Below are positions 32,660-41,513 of a stretch of 64,000 nt of DNA, one piece after another. The first letter of the stretch is position 1. Every line of letters begins with the position of its first letter. Source of the DNA: Streptomyces iranensis (GTDB lineage Bacteria; Actinomycetota; Actinomycetes; Streptomycetales; Streptomycetaceae); contig NZ_JAGGLR010000008.1 of assembly GCF_017874715.1 (NCBI RefSeq), positions 362,844 through 426,843 on the forward strand, given 5' to 3'. The notes below the pieces were generated by a model, which was not told the DNA's origin, made no database searches, and saw only the letters and a program-made list of their open reading frames with translations. Made by a program: the position numbers and the translations under genes.

Positions 32660-34330
32660 TCACAGGGAGAACGGGATGTAGCACAGGGCCGCGAGGATCA
32701 GCGCGCTCCAGCCCAGCACGGCAGGACGGCGGTACCACGCCTCGTCGCCCGGCGCCGGTGGCTCGGCCACCCCGGGCGCGGTGGTGCCGTAGACCAGACC
32801 GGCCAGCGACTCCACCGGCTTGGGCTTGGTGAACGGCGTCAGCGCGACCATCACCACCCCGCCGACCACGAACGCCACGATGGCGGAGACGAAGTTGGCG
32901 CCCTGGTCGCTGGGGATGGCGATGACATCCGCCAGGTAGAGCCAGAAGTAGTTGATCATCGCGGCCACCGTGCCGCACAGCAGCCCCCAGAACCCGGCCG
33001 CGGCGGTGGCCCGCTTCCAGAACATGCCGATGATGAACACACAGAACAGCGGCACGTTGAAGAACGAGAACAGGGTCTGGAGGTAGTTCATGATGTTGCT
33101 GAACGAGGAGGCGATGAAGGCCGTGCCCATACCGACCAGCACCCCGATCGCCGTCACCACCCGCCCGGTGAGCAGGTAGTACCCGTCCGGCCGGCCCTTC
33201 ATGACGTACGCCCGCCAGATGTCGTTGGTGAAGACAGTGTTGAACGAGGACACATTGGCCGCCATGCCCGCCATGAAGGCGGCCAGCAGCCCGGTCACGG
33301 CGAGCCCCAGCACCCCGTTCGGCAGCAGCTCGCTCATCAGCAGCGGAATCGCGTCGTTGTACTGGAGCCCGCTCTTCTTCGAGCCGATGTCCGGCTCCAT
33401 GACCAGGGCGATCAGCCCGGGGACCACCACGATCAGCGGGATGAACATCTTGGGGAACGCGGCGATCAGCGGGGTGCGCTGAGCGGCCGAGAGGTTCTTG
33501 GCCGACAGGGCGCGCTGCACCTCGGCGAAGTTGGTCGTCCAGTAGCCGAAGCTCAGACAGAAGCCGAGGCCCAGCACGATGGTCAGCCAGTTGGCCCCCA
33601 GCGGGTTGGACGAGCCGATGCCGGTGCCGCCCCAGGCGGAGACGAAATTGGGGCCGTGGGAGTCCGTGAGCGCGTCCTTGAGCCCGCCGAAGCCGCCGAT
33701 CCGCCGTAGCCCGACGACGGTGAGCGGGATCAGGGCGGCCAGGATCACGAAGAACTGCAGCACCTCGTTGTAGATCGCCGAGGAGAGTCCGCCGAGGGTG
33801 ATGTACGCGAGCACGAAGAGCCCCGCGACCACGATGGCCACCCACTGCGGCCAGCCCAGCAGCGCCTCCACCACGATCGCCATCGCATAGAGGTTCACCC
33901 CCGCGATCAGCACCGACGCGACCGAGAAGATGATCGAGCTGAGCAGATGCGAGGACGGTCCATAGCGGTGCAGCAGGAACTCGGGGACGGACCGTACCTT
34001 GGAACCGTAGTAGAACGGCATCATCACCAGGCCGAGGAAGACCATGGCCGGAATCGCCCCGACCCAGTACCAGTGCACCGTGTACACCCCGTACTGCGCG
34101 CCGTTGGCGGCCATCCCCAGGATCTCCAGGGCGCCCAGATTCGCGGCGACGAAGGCCAGACCGGTGACCCACGCGGGCAGCGACCGGCCGGAGAGAAAGA
34201 AGTCGAGGCTGGTCTTGACGCTCGCTCTGGCGGCGAATCCCACGCCGAGGACGACGGCGAAATAGAGGATCAGGATCGTGTAGTCGAGTGCGTTGGTGGG
34301 GAGTCGTAGCCCTTCGGCCAGATAGTGCAT
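32660..34330 (-). CDS. sodium:solute symporter family transporter
   Basis: A 556-residue permease with 13-14 membrane helices. SSS family marks include FFLSGRSLPAWVTGLAFVAA near residue 50, FAEVQRALSAKN in the middle and GLAVTGLLAAFMAGMAANVS for the sodium-site helix. It is divergent from galTEK with 160 bp between, so galactose or a related sugar is a likely substrate; this is inferred from context only. Confidence 0.9.
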   Translation of the reverse strand: MHYLAEGLRLPTNALDYTILILYFAVVLGVGFAARASVKTSLDFFLSGRSLPAWVTGLAFVAANLGALEILGMAANGAQYGVYTVHWYWVGAIPAMVFLGLVMMPFYYGSKVRSVPEFLLHRYGPSSHLLSSIIFSVASVLIAGVNLYAMAIVVEALLGWPQWVAIVVAGLFVLAYITLGGLSSAIYNEVLQFFVILAALIPLTVVGLRRIGGFGGLKDALTDSHGPNFVSAWGGTGIGSSNPLGANWLTIVLGLGFCLSFGYWTTNFAEVQRALSAKNLSAAQRTPLIAAFPKMFIPLIVVVPGLIALVMEPDIGSKKSGLQYNDAIPLLMSELLPNGVLGLAVTGLLAAFMAGMAANVSSFNTVFTNDIWRAYVMKGRPDGYYLLTGRVVTAIGVLVGMGTAFIASSFSNIMNYLQTLFSFFNVPLFCVFIIGMFWKRATAAAGFWGLLCGTVAAMINYFWLYLADVIAIPSDQGANFVSAIVAFVVGGVVMVALTPFTKPKPVESLAGLVYGTTAPGVAEPPAPGDEAWYRRPAVLGWSALILAALCYIPFSL

Positions 34331-34366
34331 GGTCTCGCCTCATCGCCTGAACGGAATGCACCAGAA

Positions 34367-34381
34367 ACGTTCGGTGAACGT
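34367..34381. promoter_or_regulatory. palindrome in the symporter-gal divergent promoter
   Basis: ACGTTC-GGT-GAACGT, perfect 6-bp arms, 37 bp upstream of the symporter start. It may bind a sugar-responsive repressor. No regulator gene is adjacent. Confidence 0.45.
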
Positions 34382-34492
34382 ATCCGAATTCTTGCGGTTT
34401 GTCCGGTCACCTGCACCGCGCATTGACGGCACTGTTGGCTTGTGGTTCATTATGTTGAGTTGTGTTGGGTGCACCTGACAGGAGCTGGCCGA

Positions 34493-35536
34493 GTGAAGAA
34501 GACGGCGACGCGGCTCGCGGACGGACGCGAGCTGATCTACTACGACGCGCGCGACGACGCGGTGCGCGACGCCGTCGACCAGCGGCCGCTCGACCCCATC
34601 GCGACCCGCTCGGAGATCCGGCACGACCGCCTGCTCGGCGACCGGGTGGCGATCGCCTCCCACCGCCAGGCCCGCACCTACCACCCGCCGGCCGACGAAT
34701 GCCCGCTGTGTCCCTCCCGCGAGGGCCGCCACAGCGAGATCCCCGCCTCCGACTACGACGTCGTGGTCTTCGAGAACCGCTTTCCCTCGCTGGCCGGTGA
34801 CTCGGGCCGGTGCGAGGTCGTGTGCTTCACCTCCGACCACGCCGCCTCATTCGCCGACCTCGACGCCGAACAGGCCGCTCTGGTGCTCGACGCCTGGACC
34901 GACCGCACCGCCGAGCTGGCCCAGCACCCCGCCGTCGAGCAGGTCTTCTGTTTCGAGAACCGCGGCAAGGAGATCGGCGTCACCCTCGGCCATCCGCACG
35001 GCCAGATCTACGGGTATCCCTTTGTGACCCCCCGTACACAGCTGATGCTCCGTTCGCTCGGCGAGCACCGTGAGGCCACTGGTCGGAATCTGTTCGATGA
35101 TGTGGTCGCCGATGAGCTGGCCGACGGGCGCCGGGTGGTCCTCGACGGTGAGCACTGGGTCGCGTTCGTCCCGTACGCCGCCCACTGGCCCTACGAGGTG
35201 CACCTCTACCCGAAGCGGCGGGTCCCGGACCTGCCGGCGCTGGACGAGGCCGCGCGCACAGAGTTTCCACAGATGTATCTGGAACTCTTGAAGCGCTTCG
35301 ATCGGATCTTCGGGGAGGGTGAGCCGCCCACGCCCTACATCTCCGCCTGGCACCAGGCGCCGTACCGCCTGACCGACCGCGGTGAATTCGCACTTCACCT
35401 CGAGCTTTTCACCATCCGCCGCACTTCCGGCAAGCTGAAGTTTCTCGCGGGTTCCGAATCCGGCATGAATGTGTTCATCAACGATGTGCCGCCGGAGGCC
35501 GCGGCCGAGCGACTGCGAGAGGTAGCGAGCAAGTGA
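34493..35536 (+). CDS. galT: galactose-1-phosphate uridylyltransferase
   Basis: A 347-residue Leloir pathway enzyme that swaps UMP between UDP-glucose and galactose-1-phosphate. The active-site motif is in IGVTLGHPHGQIYGYPF (HPH, middle His nucleophile); CPLCPS near residue 75 is the zinc site. I chose GTG 34493 with GGAG nearby; the longer reading begins in the promoter. It is the first gene of galTEK; its stop overlaps the galE start (GTGA). Confidence 0.95.
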   Translation: MKKTATRLADGRELIYYDARDDAVRDAVDQRPLDPIATRSEIRHDRLLGDRVAIASHRQARTYHPPADECPLCPSREGRHSEIPASDYDVVVFENRFPSLAGDSGRCEVVCFTSDHAASFADLDAEQAALVLDAWTDRTAELAQHPAVEQVFCFENRGKEIGVTLGHPHGQIYGYPFVTPRTQLMLRSLGEHREATGRNLFDDVVADELADGRRVVLDGEHWVAFVPYAAHWPYEVHLYPKRRVPDLPALDEAARTEFPQMYLELLKRFDRIFGEGEPPTPYISAWHQAPYRLTDRGEFALHLELFTIRRTSGKLKFLAGSESGMNVFINDVPPEAAAERLREVASK

Positions 35537-36561
35537 ACACTGCGCAGCAGAAGAAGTACCTGGTCACCGGCGGTGCCGGCTATGTCGGCAGCGTGGTCGC
35601 GGCGCATCTGCTCGAAGCCGGGCACCGGGTGACGGTGCTGGACGACCTCTCCACCGGGCACCGCGCCGGGGTCCCCGAGGGTGCGGAGTTCATCGAGGGC
35701 CGCATCCAGGACGCCGCCAAGTGGCTCGACCCCACCTACGACGGCGTACTGCACTTCGCGGCGTTCTCCCAGGTCGGTGAGTCCGTCGTCAACCCCGAGA
35801 AGTACTGGGTCAACAATGTGGGCGGCACCACCGAGCTGCTCGCCGCGATGCGCGACGCCGGGGTGCGCACCCTCGTCTTCTCCTCCACCGCCGCCACCTA
35901 CGGCGAGCCCGACCAGGTCCCGATCACCGAGGACCTCCCGACCGCGCCCACCAACCCCTACGGGGCCAGCAAGCTCGCCGTCGACCACATGATCAGCGGT
36001 GAGTGCGCCGCCCACGGCCTGGCCGCGGTCTCCCTGCGCTACTTCAACGTCGCGGGCGCCTACGGGGCGTACGGCGAGCGCCATGACCCCGAGTCCCACC
36101 TCATCCCCCTGGTGCTCCAGGTCGCCCAGGGCCGCCGTGAGGCCATCTCCGTCTTCGGCGACGACTACGCCACCCCCGACGGCACCTGCGTCCGCGACTA
36201 CATCCACGTCGCCGACCTCGCCGACGCCCATCTGCTCGCCCTCGGCGCCGCCCTCCCGTCTCCCACCACCACCCTTGATGGAGGCGCTGCGCGCCGCGGA
36301 GTCAATCCCGGCGAGCATCTGATCTGCAACCTCGGCAACGGGAACGGCTTCTCCGTCCGCGAGGTCATCGAGACGGTGCGCCAGGTCACCGGCCACCCCG
36401 TCCCGGAGATCGCCGCCCCGCGCCGCGGCGGCGACCCGGCGGTCCTGGTGGCCTCCGCCGAGCGTGCCAAGGAGCGCCTGGGCTGGCGCCCGACCCGCGC
36501 CGACCTGGCCGGAATCGTCGCGGACGCATGGGAGTTCGCGCAGCGGAGGGAGAGTCAGTGA
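35533..36561 (+). CDS. galE: UDP-glucose 4-epimerase
   Basis: A 342-residue SDR enzyme that interconverts UDP-galactose and UDP-glucose. YLVTGGAGYVGSVVAAHLLE holds the GxxGxxG NAD motif, SSTAATYGEP the Ser/Thr, and PYGASKLAVD the YxxxK pair. It starts with GTG overlapping the galT stop. UDP-galactose is also a wall sugar donor. Confidence 0.96.
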   Translation: MNTAQQKKYLVTGGAGYVGSVVAAHLLEAGHRVTVLDDLSTGHRAGVPEGAEFIEGRIQDAAKWLDPTYDGVLHFAAFSQVGESVVNPEKYWVNNVGGTTELLAAMRDAGVRTLVFSSTAATYGEPDQVPITEDLPTAPTNPYGASKLAVDHMISGECAAHGLAAVSLRYFNVAGAYGAYGERHDPESHLIPLVLQVAQGRREAISVFGDDYATPDGTCVRDYIHVADLADAHLLALGAALPSPTTTLDGGAARRGVNPGEHLICNLGNGNGFSVREVIETVRQVTGHPVPEIAAPRRGGDPAVLVASAERAKERLGWRPTRADLAGIVADAWEFAQRRESQ

Positions 36562-37760
36562 CGGACGAGCACGGCCCCGGGCGGGCCACGGCGGAGTTCC
36601 GCGAGGTCTACGGCACCGAGCCCGGCGGCGTGTGGGCGGCGCCGGGCCGGGTCAATCTGATCGGCGAGCACACCGACTACAACGACGGCTTCGTGATGCC
36701 GCTCGCCCTGCCCCACACCTGTCTGGCCGCCGCCTCCCCGCGCACCGACGGGGTGCTGCGGCTGCACTCGGGCGACGTCCCGGGCGGGGTCGTCGAGCTG
36801 CGGGTCGAGGAGCTTTCGCCGGTCGCGGGCGGCGCGGGCGGCGGCGACCGCGGCGGCTGGGCGGCCTATCCGGCCGGAGTGGTCTGGGCGCTGCGCGAGG
36901 CGGGGCTGCTGACGGGCCGGGCCGGTGGTGCGGATCTGCACTTCGCGTCCACCGTGCCCACCGGCGCCGGGCTGTCCTCGTCCGCCGCGCTGGAGGTGGT
37001 CACGGCCACCGCGCTCAACGATCTGTACGGGCTGGGGCTCACCCCGCCGCGCATCGCCCAGCTGTGCCAGCGCGCCGAGAACGCGTTCGTGGGCGTGCCC
37101 TGCGGGATCATGGACCAGATGGCGTCGGCGTGCTGCACCGAGGGGCACGCCCTCTTCCTCGACGCCCGTGATCTCACCCAGCGCCAGGTGCCGTTGGACC
37201 TGGCGGCCGAGGGGCTGCGGCTGCTGGTCGTGGACACCCGCGTCAAGCACGAGCTGGGCGACGGCGCCTACGCGAGCCGGCGCGCCGCGTGCGAGGCGGC
37301 CGCGCGGGCGCTCGGGGTGCGGGCGCTGCGGGACGTGCCCTTCGACGGGCTGGACGCGACGCTCGCCGAGCTGGAGCGGCTGGGCTGCGACGCGGCCACC
37401 CTGCGGCGGGTGCGCCATGTGGTGACCGAGGACCGGCGGGTGGAGGAGGTCATCGAACGGCTCGACGCGGGGGACGCGCGGTCCATCGGGCCGGTGCTGA
37501 CCGCCGGGCACGCCTCCTGCCGCGACGACTTCGAGATCTCCTGCGACGAGCTCGACCTGGTCGTGGAGACGGGATGCGCGGCGGGGGCGCTCGGGGCGCG
37601 GATGACCGGGGGCGGCTTCGGCGGCTCGGCCATCGTGCTGGTGGCCGAGGGGGACGCGGAGGCGGTGGGCAAGGCGGTGACCGAGGCGTTCGGCGCGGCC
37701 GGGCACCGGGCGCCGCGGATCTTCCCGGCGGTGCCCAGTGCGGGGGCACGGCGGCTGTAG
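36558..37760 (+). CDS. galK: galactokinase
   Basis: A 400-residue GHMP kinase that phosphorylates galactose. The galactokinase signature GRVNLIGEHTDYNDGFVMP is near residue 25, the ATP motif PTGAGLSSSAALEV near 140, and ARMTGGGFGGSAIVLV near the C-terminus. GTG 36558 overlaps the galE stop (GTGA), so galTEK is a coupled operon. Confidence 0.96.
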   Translation: MTDEHGPGRATAEFREVYGTEPGGVWAAPGRVNLIGEHTDYNDGFVMPLALPHTCLAAASPRTDGVLRLHSGDVPGGVVELRVEELSPVAGGAGGGDRGGWAAYPAGVVWALREAGLLTGRAGGADLHFASTVPTGAGLSSSAALEVVTATALNDLYGLGLTPPRIAQLCQRAENAFVGVPCGIMDQMASACCTEGHALFLDARDLTQRQVPLDLAAEGLRLLVVDTRVKHELGDGAYASRRAACEAAARALGVRALRDVPFDGLDATLAELERLGCDAATLRRVRHVVTEDRRVEEVIERLDAGDARSIGPVLTAGHASCRDDFEISCDELDLVVETGCAAGALGARMTGGGFGGSAIVLVAEGDAEAVGKAVTEAFGAAGHRAPRIFPAVPSAGARRL

Positions 37761-38103
37761 GGGGCCGTATCCATCGGCCCGTTGATCGCCTCTCGGTAAA
37801 TTTTCGCCGCTCGTGGATCTCGTACTCCCCAAGAGCGAACAAGAAACCCACAGTGAACAGCCGAGAGCGGTCAGTTTCGCTAATCCGCTTCCTATATGAG
37901 ACCACGGCCTTACTCTGAGTACAGCGTCGGTGGGGGCCGACGCTTATCAGGGGGCGAGACAGTCAGGTACGACGCCCGGGGTGGGGTAGCAATCACGGCA
38001 CGGCGGCGGCCGTGCGGTTGCGGTGACCTTGCGCCGGGCGCCGTACCCGCACTGTTTCTCGGTGTATCCGGGAACTTTCATCCGGCGACGTGGGGGGTTG
38101 TTT
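37761..38103. other. intergenic region between galK and the LuxR regulator
   Basis: About 340 bp without a convincing gene. It is less GC-rich than its surroundings around 37790-37920 (for example AAATTTTCG and CTATATGAGAC), as expected for a promoter region. GGGGGG at 38092 is the ribosome binding site of the next gene. Confidence 0.5.
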
Positions 38104-38970
38104 GTGGCACGTATTCGGGTTCTCGTGGTCGACGACCATCGTATTTTCGCCGAGTCCTTAGCGGCCGCCCTCGCGGCGGAGCAGGACGTGGACGTGGCGG
38201 CGGCCGGAAGCGGTCCAGCGGCGCTGCGCTGTCTGGAGCGTGGAGCGGCGGAGGGGCGTCGCTTCGACGTCCTGCTGGTCGACGCCGACTTGGGCATGGC
38301 CGCCGACGGTATGGGGCCACCGCTTCCGGCGCCGGCCGAGCTGCCGTACGGCGGGGTGAACGGCACGGCGCACAGCGGCATCCATGGCGGCGCGCACGGC
38401 GGGCCGCACGGTGGGGCCCATGGCGGTCCCGCTCGGGCGGTGAACGGCCGGGCGGCCGACGGCATATCGCTCGTCGGCGCGGTCCGCTCCGCCCAGCCGG
38501 GGGTGCGCACCGTGGTGCTGGCCGAGCGCGACGATCCGCGCCGCGCGGCGGCGGCGCTCCAGGCCGGGGCGTCCGGCTGGGTCGCCAAGGACTGCTCACT
38601 GGTCCGGCTGCTCGCGGTCATCCGGGGGGTGCTGCGGGAGGAGACCCATCTGCCGCCCGCTCTGCTCACCGGCGTCCTGCGGGAGTTGACGGCCGCCCGT
38701 AAGCACCGCACCGAAAGCGAGCGTCTGGTCGAGTCACTGACGCCGCGTGAGCGGGAGGTGCTGCGCTGCATGGTGGCCGGGCTCGGCCGTAAGGCCGTCG
38801 CCGAGCGGCTCTTCCTCTCCCCGCACACCGTCCGCACCCATATGCAGAATGTGCTGGGCAAGCTGGGGGTCCACTCCACGCTCGCGGCCGTGGCGCTGGC
38901 CCGGCGCGCCGGTGTGGGCCCGGTCGACCTAGCCGGGGAAATTGTCGAACGGGGCGGTCAGCTGGCGTAG
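38104..38970 (+). CDS. LuxR-family response regulator with a Gly/His-rich receiver insert
   Basis: A 288-residue regulator. The receiver begins RIRVLVVDDHRIFAESLAAA (Asp10/Asp11), with the phospho-acceptor Asp60 in FDVLLVDADLG. After this, about 60 residues are inserted before beta-4, including His-Gly repeats (HGGAHGGPHGGAHGGP, about residues 93-108). The LuxR HTH is intact: LTPREREVLRCMVAGLGRK, HTVRTHMQNVLGKLGV. GTG 38104 follows GGGGGG. It overlaps the convergent marR end by 42 bp. No kinase is adjacent. Confidence 0.88.
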   Translation: MARIRVLVVDDHRIFAESLAAALAAEQDVDVAAAGSGPAALRCLERGAAEGRRFDVLLVDADLGMAADGMGPPLPAPAELPYGGVNGTAHSGIHGGAHGGPHGGAHGGPARAVNGRAADGISLVGAVRSAQPGVRTVVLAERDDPRRAAAALQAGASGWVAKDCSLVRLLAVIRGVLREETHLPPALLTGVLRELTAARKHRTESERLVESLTPREREVLRCMVAGLGRKAVAERLFLSPHTVRTHMQNVLGKLGVHSTLAAVALARRAGVGPVDLAGEIVERGGQLA

Positions 38971-39426
38971 CAGCGCGGCCAGTTCGGCGCGCTGGGCCTG
39001 CGAGAGCTCGGCCAGGATGGCGCGCTCATGGTCCAGCAGCCCGGCCAGTGCCTGATCGGCGCGGTCACGCCCTTCGGCGGTCAGCCGGACCAGCACACCG
39101 CGCCGGTCGCTGGGGTCGGGTCCCCGCTCGACCAGCCCCTTCTTGGCGAGCCGGTCGATGCGGTTGGTCATGGTGCCCGAGGTGACCAGAGTCTGGGTCA
39201 GCAGCTGCCCGGGGGAGAGCTGGTACGGGGGCCCGGCCCGGCGCAGCGAGGTCAGGACGTCGAACTCCCAGGGCTCCAGATTGTGCTCGGCGAAGGCGAT
39301 CCGCCGTGCCCGGTCGAGATGGCGGGCGAGCCGGCTGACCCGGCTGAGCACTTCGAGCGGTTCCACATCGAGGTCGGGGCGTTCCCGCCGCCACGCCGCG
39401 ACCAGCCGATCGACCTCGTCCTCCAT
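38929..39426 (-). CDS. MarR-family regulator
   Basis: A 165-residue winged-helix repressor: EPWEFDVLTSLRRAGPPYQL, TSGTMTNRIDRLAKKGLVER (recognition helix) and DPSDRRGVLVRLTAEGR (wing). ATG 39426 is used because a longer reading crosses the operator. A perfect palindrome sits 34 bp upstream, between this gene and the divergent methyltransferase gene, pointing to joint control. Confidence 0.92.
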   Translation of the reverse strand: MEDEVDRLVAAWRRERPDLDVEPLEVLSRVSRLARHLDRARRIAFAEHNLEPWEFDVLTSLRRAGPPYQLSPGQLLTQTLVTSGTMTNRIDRLAKKGLVERGPDPSDRRGVLVRLTAEGRDRADQALAGLLDHERAILAELSQAQRAELAALLRQLTAPFDNFPG

Positions 39427-39459
39427 GGCGATCAGTGTAGTGGGTCTGTCGACATGAAG

Positions 39460-39477
39460 TCTCTTGACATCAAGAGA
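39460..39477. promoter_or_regulatory. MarR operator palindrome
   Basis: TCTCTTGA-CA-TCAAGAGA, perfect 8-bp arms, in the divergent gap between marR and tam. The sequence type (CTTGAxxTCAAG) is typical of MarR-family sites. Confidence 0.8.
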
Positions 39478-39560
39478 TAACGTGGAGCACGGTAAGGCGC
39501 CGGGACGCGCAGGAGCGACCACGGCGCCTCGTACCGACCGTACCCGCAGGGGGACCGATC

Positions 39561-40385
39561 ATGACCACCGCGCCCAACTGGGACCCTCGGCAGTATCTGC
39601 GCCATGCCGGCCACCGCGTCCGCCCCTTCCTGGACCTGCTGGCCCGCGTCCCCGAGCTGCCCACCGACCCCGGCCGCCCGCCCCGCATCGCCGACCTCGG
39701 CTGCGGCCCCGGCAACGTCACCGCCCTGCTCTTCGACCGCTGGCCCGACGCGCGGGTCACCGGCCTGGACAACTCCGCCGAGATGCTCGCCGAGGCCCAG
39801 CCCCTCGCGGGCCCCACCACCGGCGGCGGCCGCCTCGACCTCCGGCAGGCCGATGTGCGGAACTGGGCGCCGGACGAGCCCTACGACCTGATCGTCTCCA
39901 ACGCCGCCCTCCAGTGGATCCCCGGCCACCCCGACGCCTTCCCCACCTGGCTGGCCGGACTGCGCCCCGGCGGCACCTTCGCCTTCCAGGTCCCCGGCAA
40001 CTTCACGGCCCCAAGCCACACCCTGCTGCGCGACCTGTGCAACGCACCCGAATGGCGCGACCGCCTCGCCACCCGCCTCCGTGACCCGGCCACCGTCCTG
40101 GAGCCGACCGAGTACCTGGAGCGCCTGGCCGCGCTCGGCTGCGAGGTCGACGCCTGGGAGACCACCTATGTGCAGATCCTGACCGGCCCCGACCCCGTCC
40201 TCGACTGGGTCAAGGGCACCGCCCTGCGCCCGGTCCTGACCGCCCTGGCCGACGACCCGCCCGCCCGCGACCGCTTCCTGGCCACCTACGCCGCCCTCCT
40301 CCGCGACGCCTACCCCTCCGCCCCCCACGGCACGGCCTTCCCCTTCCGCCGCATCTTCGTCGTCGCCCACAAGGCCCCCCGATGA
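39561..40385 (+). CDS. tam: trans-aconitate 2-methyltransferase-like enzyme
   Basis: A 274-residue SAM enzyme. WDPRQYLRHAGHRVRPFLDL starts as in Tam; IADLGCGPGNVTALL is motif I, GLDNSAEMLAEA motif II, LIVSNAALQWIPGHPD motif IV and FAFQVPGNF follows. Tam methylates trans-aconitate, an inhibitor of aconitase. It is divergent from marR and coupled to the VOC gene by an ATGA overlap. Confidence 0.88.
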   Translation: MTTAPNWDPRQYLRHAGHRVRPFLDLLARVPELPTDPGRPPRIADLGCGPGNVTALLFDRWPDARVTGLDNSAEMLAEAQPLAGPTTGGGRLDLRQADVRNWAPDEPYDLIVSNAALQWIPGHPDAFPTWLAGLRPGGTFAFQVPGNFTAPSHTLLRDLCNAPEWRDRLATRLRDPATVLEPTEYLERLAALGCEVDAWETTYVQILTGPDPVLDWVKGTALRPVLTALADDPPARDRFLATYAALLRDAYPSAPHGTAFPFRRIFVVAHKAPR

Positions 40386-40744
40386 TCACGGCCCTCGACC
40401 ACGTACAGCTCGCCGCCCCACCCCACACCGAGTCCGCCCTGCGCACCTACTACGGCGAGGTGCTCGGCATGACCGAAATCCCCAAACCGGCCGCCCTCGC
40501 GGCCAACGGCGGCCTGTGGTTCGCCTGCGGCCCGGTCCAGCTGCACCTGGGCATCGACCCGGACTTCCGCCCCTCCCGCAAGGCTCACCCGGGTCTCAGG
40601 GTCGTCGGCATAGAAGCCTTCGCCGCCCGCCTCGCCGGGCACGGTGCCGAGGTCGTCTGGGACGGGAAACTGCCGGGGCACCGCCGCTTCTACTCCGAGG
40701 ACCCCGTCGGCAACCGGCTGGAATTCCTGGAGCCGATCGGGTGA
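40382..40744 (+). CDS. VOC-family (glyoxalase-like) protein
   Basis: A 120-residue single-chain vicinal-oxygen-chelate protein: ITALDHVQLAAPPHTESALR, YYGEVLGMTEIPKPAAL, HRRFYSEDPVGNRLEFLEPI. The metal ligands (His, Glu) are at family positions. It may be a dioxygenase, isomerase or drug-binding protein. ATG overlaps the tam stop, so both are under the MarR site. Confidence 0.88.
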   Translation: MITALDHVQLAAPPHTESALRTYYGEVLGMTEIPKPAALAANGGLWFACGPVQLHLGIDPDFRPSRKAHPGLRVVGIEAFAARLAGHGAEVVWDGKLPGHRRFYSEDPVGNRLEFLEPIG

Positions 40745-40868
40745 TATCACCCGATCAGATGATCGGCTCGGGGTTTGCCGTAATGAGGCTTCATGGACGC
40801 ATAGCGTCACTGTGTCGCTTGTGCCGCAGTGGCGTCGGCGCCCAGACTGATGGAGGAGGTGCTTCACG

Positions 40869-41513
40869 ATGACCGCTCTCGCGCATGAGCCGTACCCCGC
40901 ACTGGAGGAAGACGTGCCTTCGACCGCCGGGCATGAGGCCGTGTCCCTGGACGAGGTGCTGTGGCAGGCGTGGAAGGCCATGGAACTCCCCGAGGGCTAC
41001 CGGGCCGAGATCATCGAGGAGTTCATCGAGGTGTCGCCCACAGGCCGTCGCCGTCACACCGTGATCATCAATCGTCTCCGCCGGGCCCTGGAGGTCCATC
41101 TCGCGGATGGCGACCACGCCGCCTACCAGGACGGCAATCTCATCCACCGCCGCAAGGTGTGGATCCCCGACCTCTTCATCGCCCCCGAGGACCTCGACGA
41201 GATCCCCGACGAGGAAGACCTCGGAGTGGACGCGAGCGGCGTTCAGGCCGTCTTCGAGGTGGTCTCGCCCGGACGGGAAGCCCAATCGCGCGACCGGGAG
41301 CGCAAGCGCCGCGCGTATGCCCGTGCGGGCATCCCGCTCTACGTCCTGATCGACGACTTCGACGGTGACGGCACGGTCGTCATCCTCACGGCACCCGACC
41401 CCGACAAGGCCGTCTACGCCGACGAGCACCGCGTGCCCTACGGCACCGACGCCGTCATCCCCGACGGCCCCGCGAAGGGTTTCGTCATCGGAGAGGCCAT
41501 CGTCAAGCCGTGA
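40869..41513 (+). CDS. Uma2-family (PD-(D/E)XK fold) protein
   Basis: A 214-residue protein of the Uma2/DUF820 family, frequent in Streptomyces and cyanobacteria: LPEGYRAEIIEEFIEVSPTG at the start, WIPDLFIAPEDLDEIP (PD), AVFEVVSPGREAQSRDRERK (ExxSP...K). The restriction-endonuclease-like core residues are present. The biological role is unknown, probably nucleic-acid cleavage. Its 3' end overlaps the end of the convergent ATP-binding reading frame by about 76 bp. Confidence 0.88.
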   Translation: MTALAHEPYPALEEDVPSTAGHEAVSLDEVLWQAWKAMELPEGYRAEIIEEFIEVSPTGRRRHTVIINRLRRALEVHLADGDHAAYQDGNLIHRRKVWIPDLFIAPEDLDEIPDEEDLGVDASGVQAVFEVVSPGREAQSRDRERKRRAYARAGIPLYVLIDDFDGDGTVVILTAPDPDKAVYADEHRVPYGTDAVIPDGPAKGFVIGEAIVKP

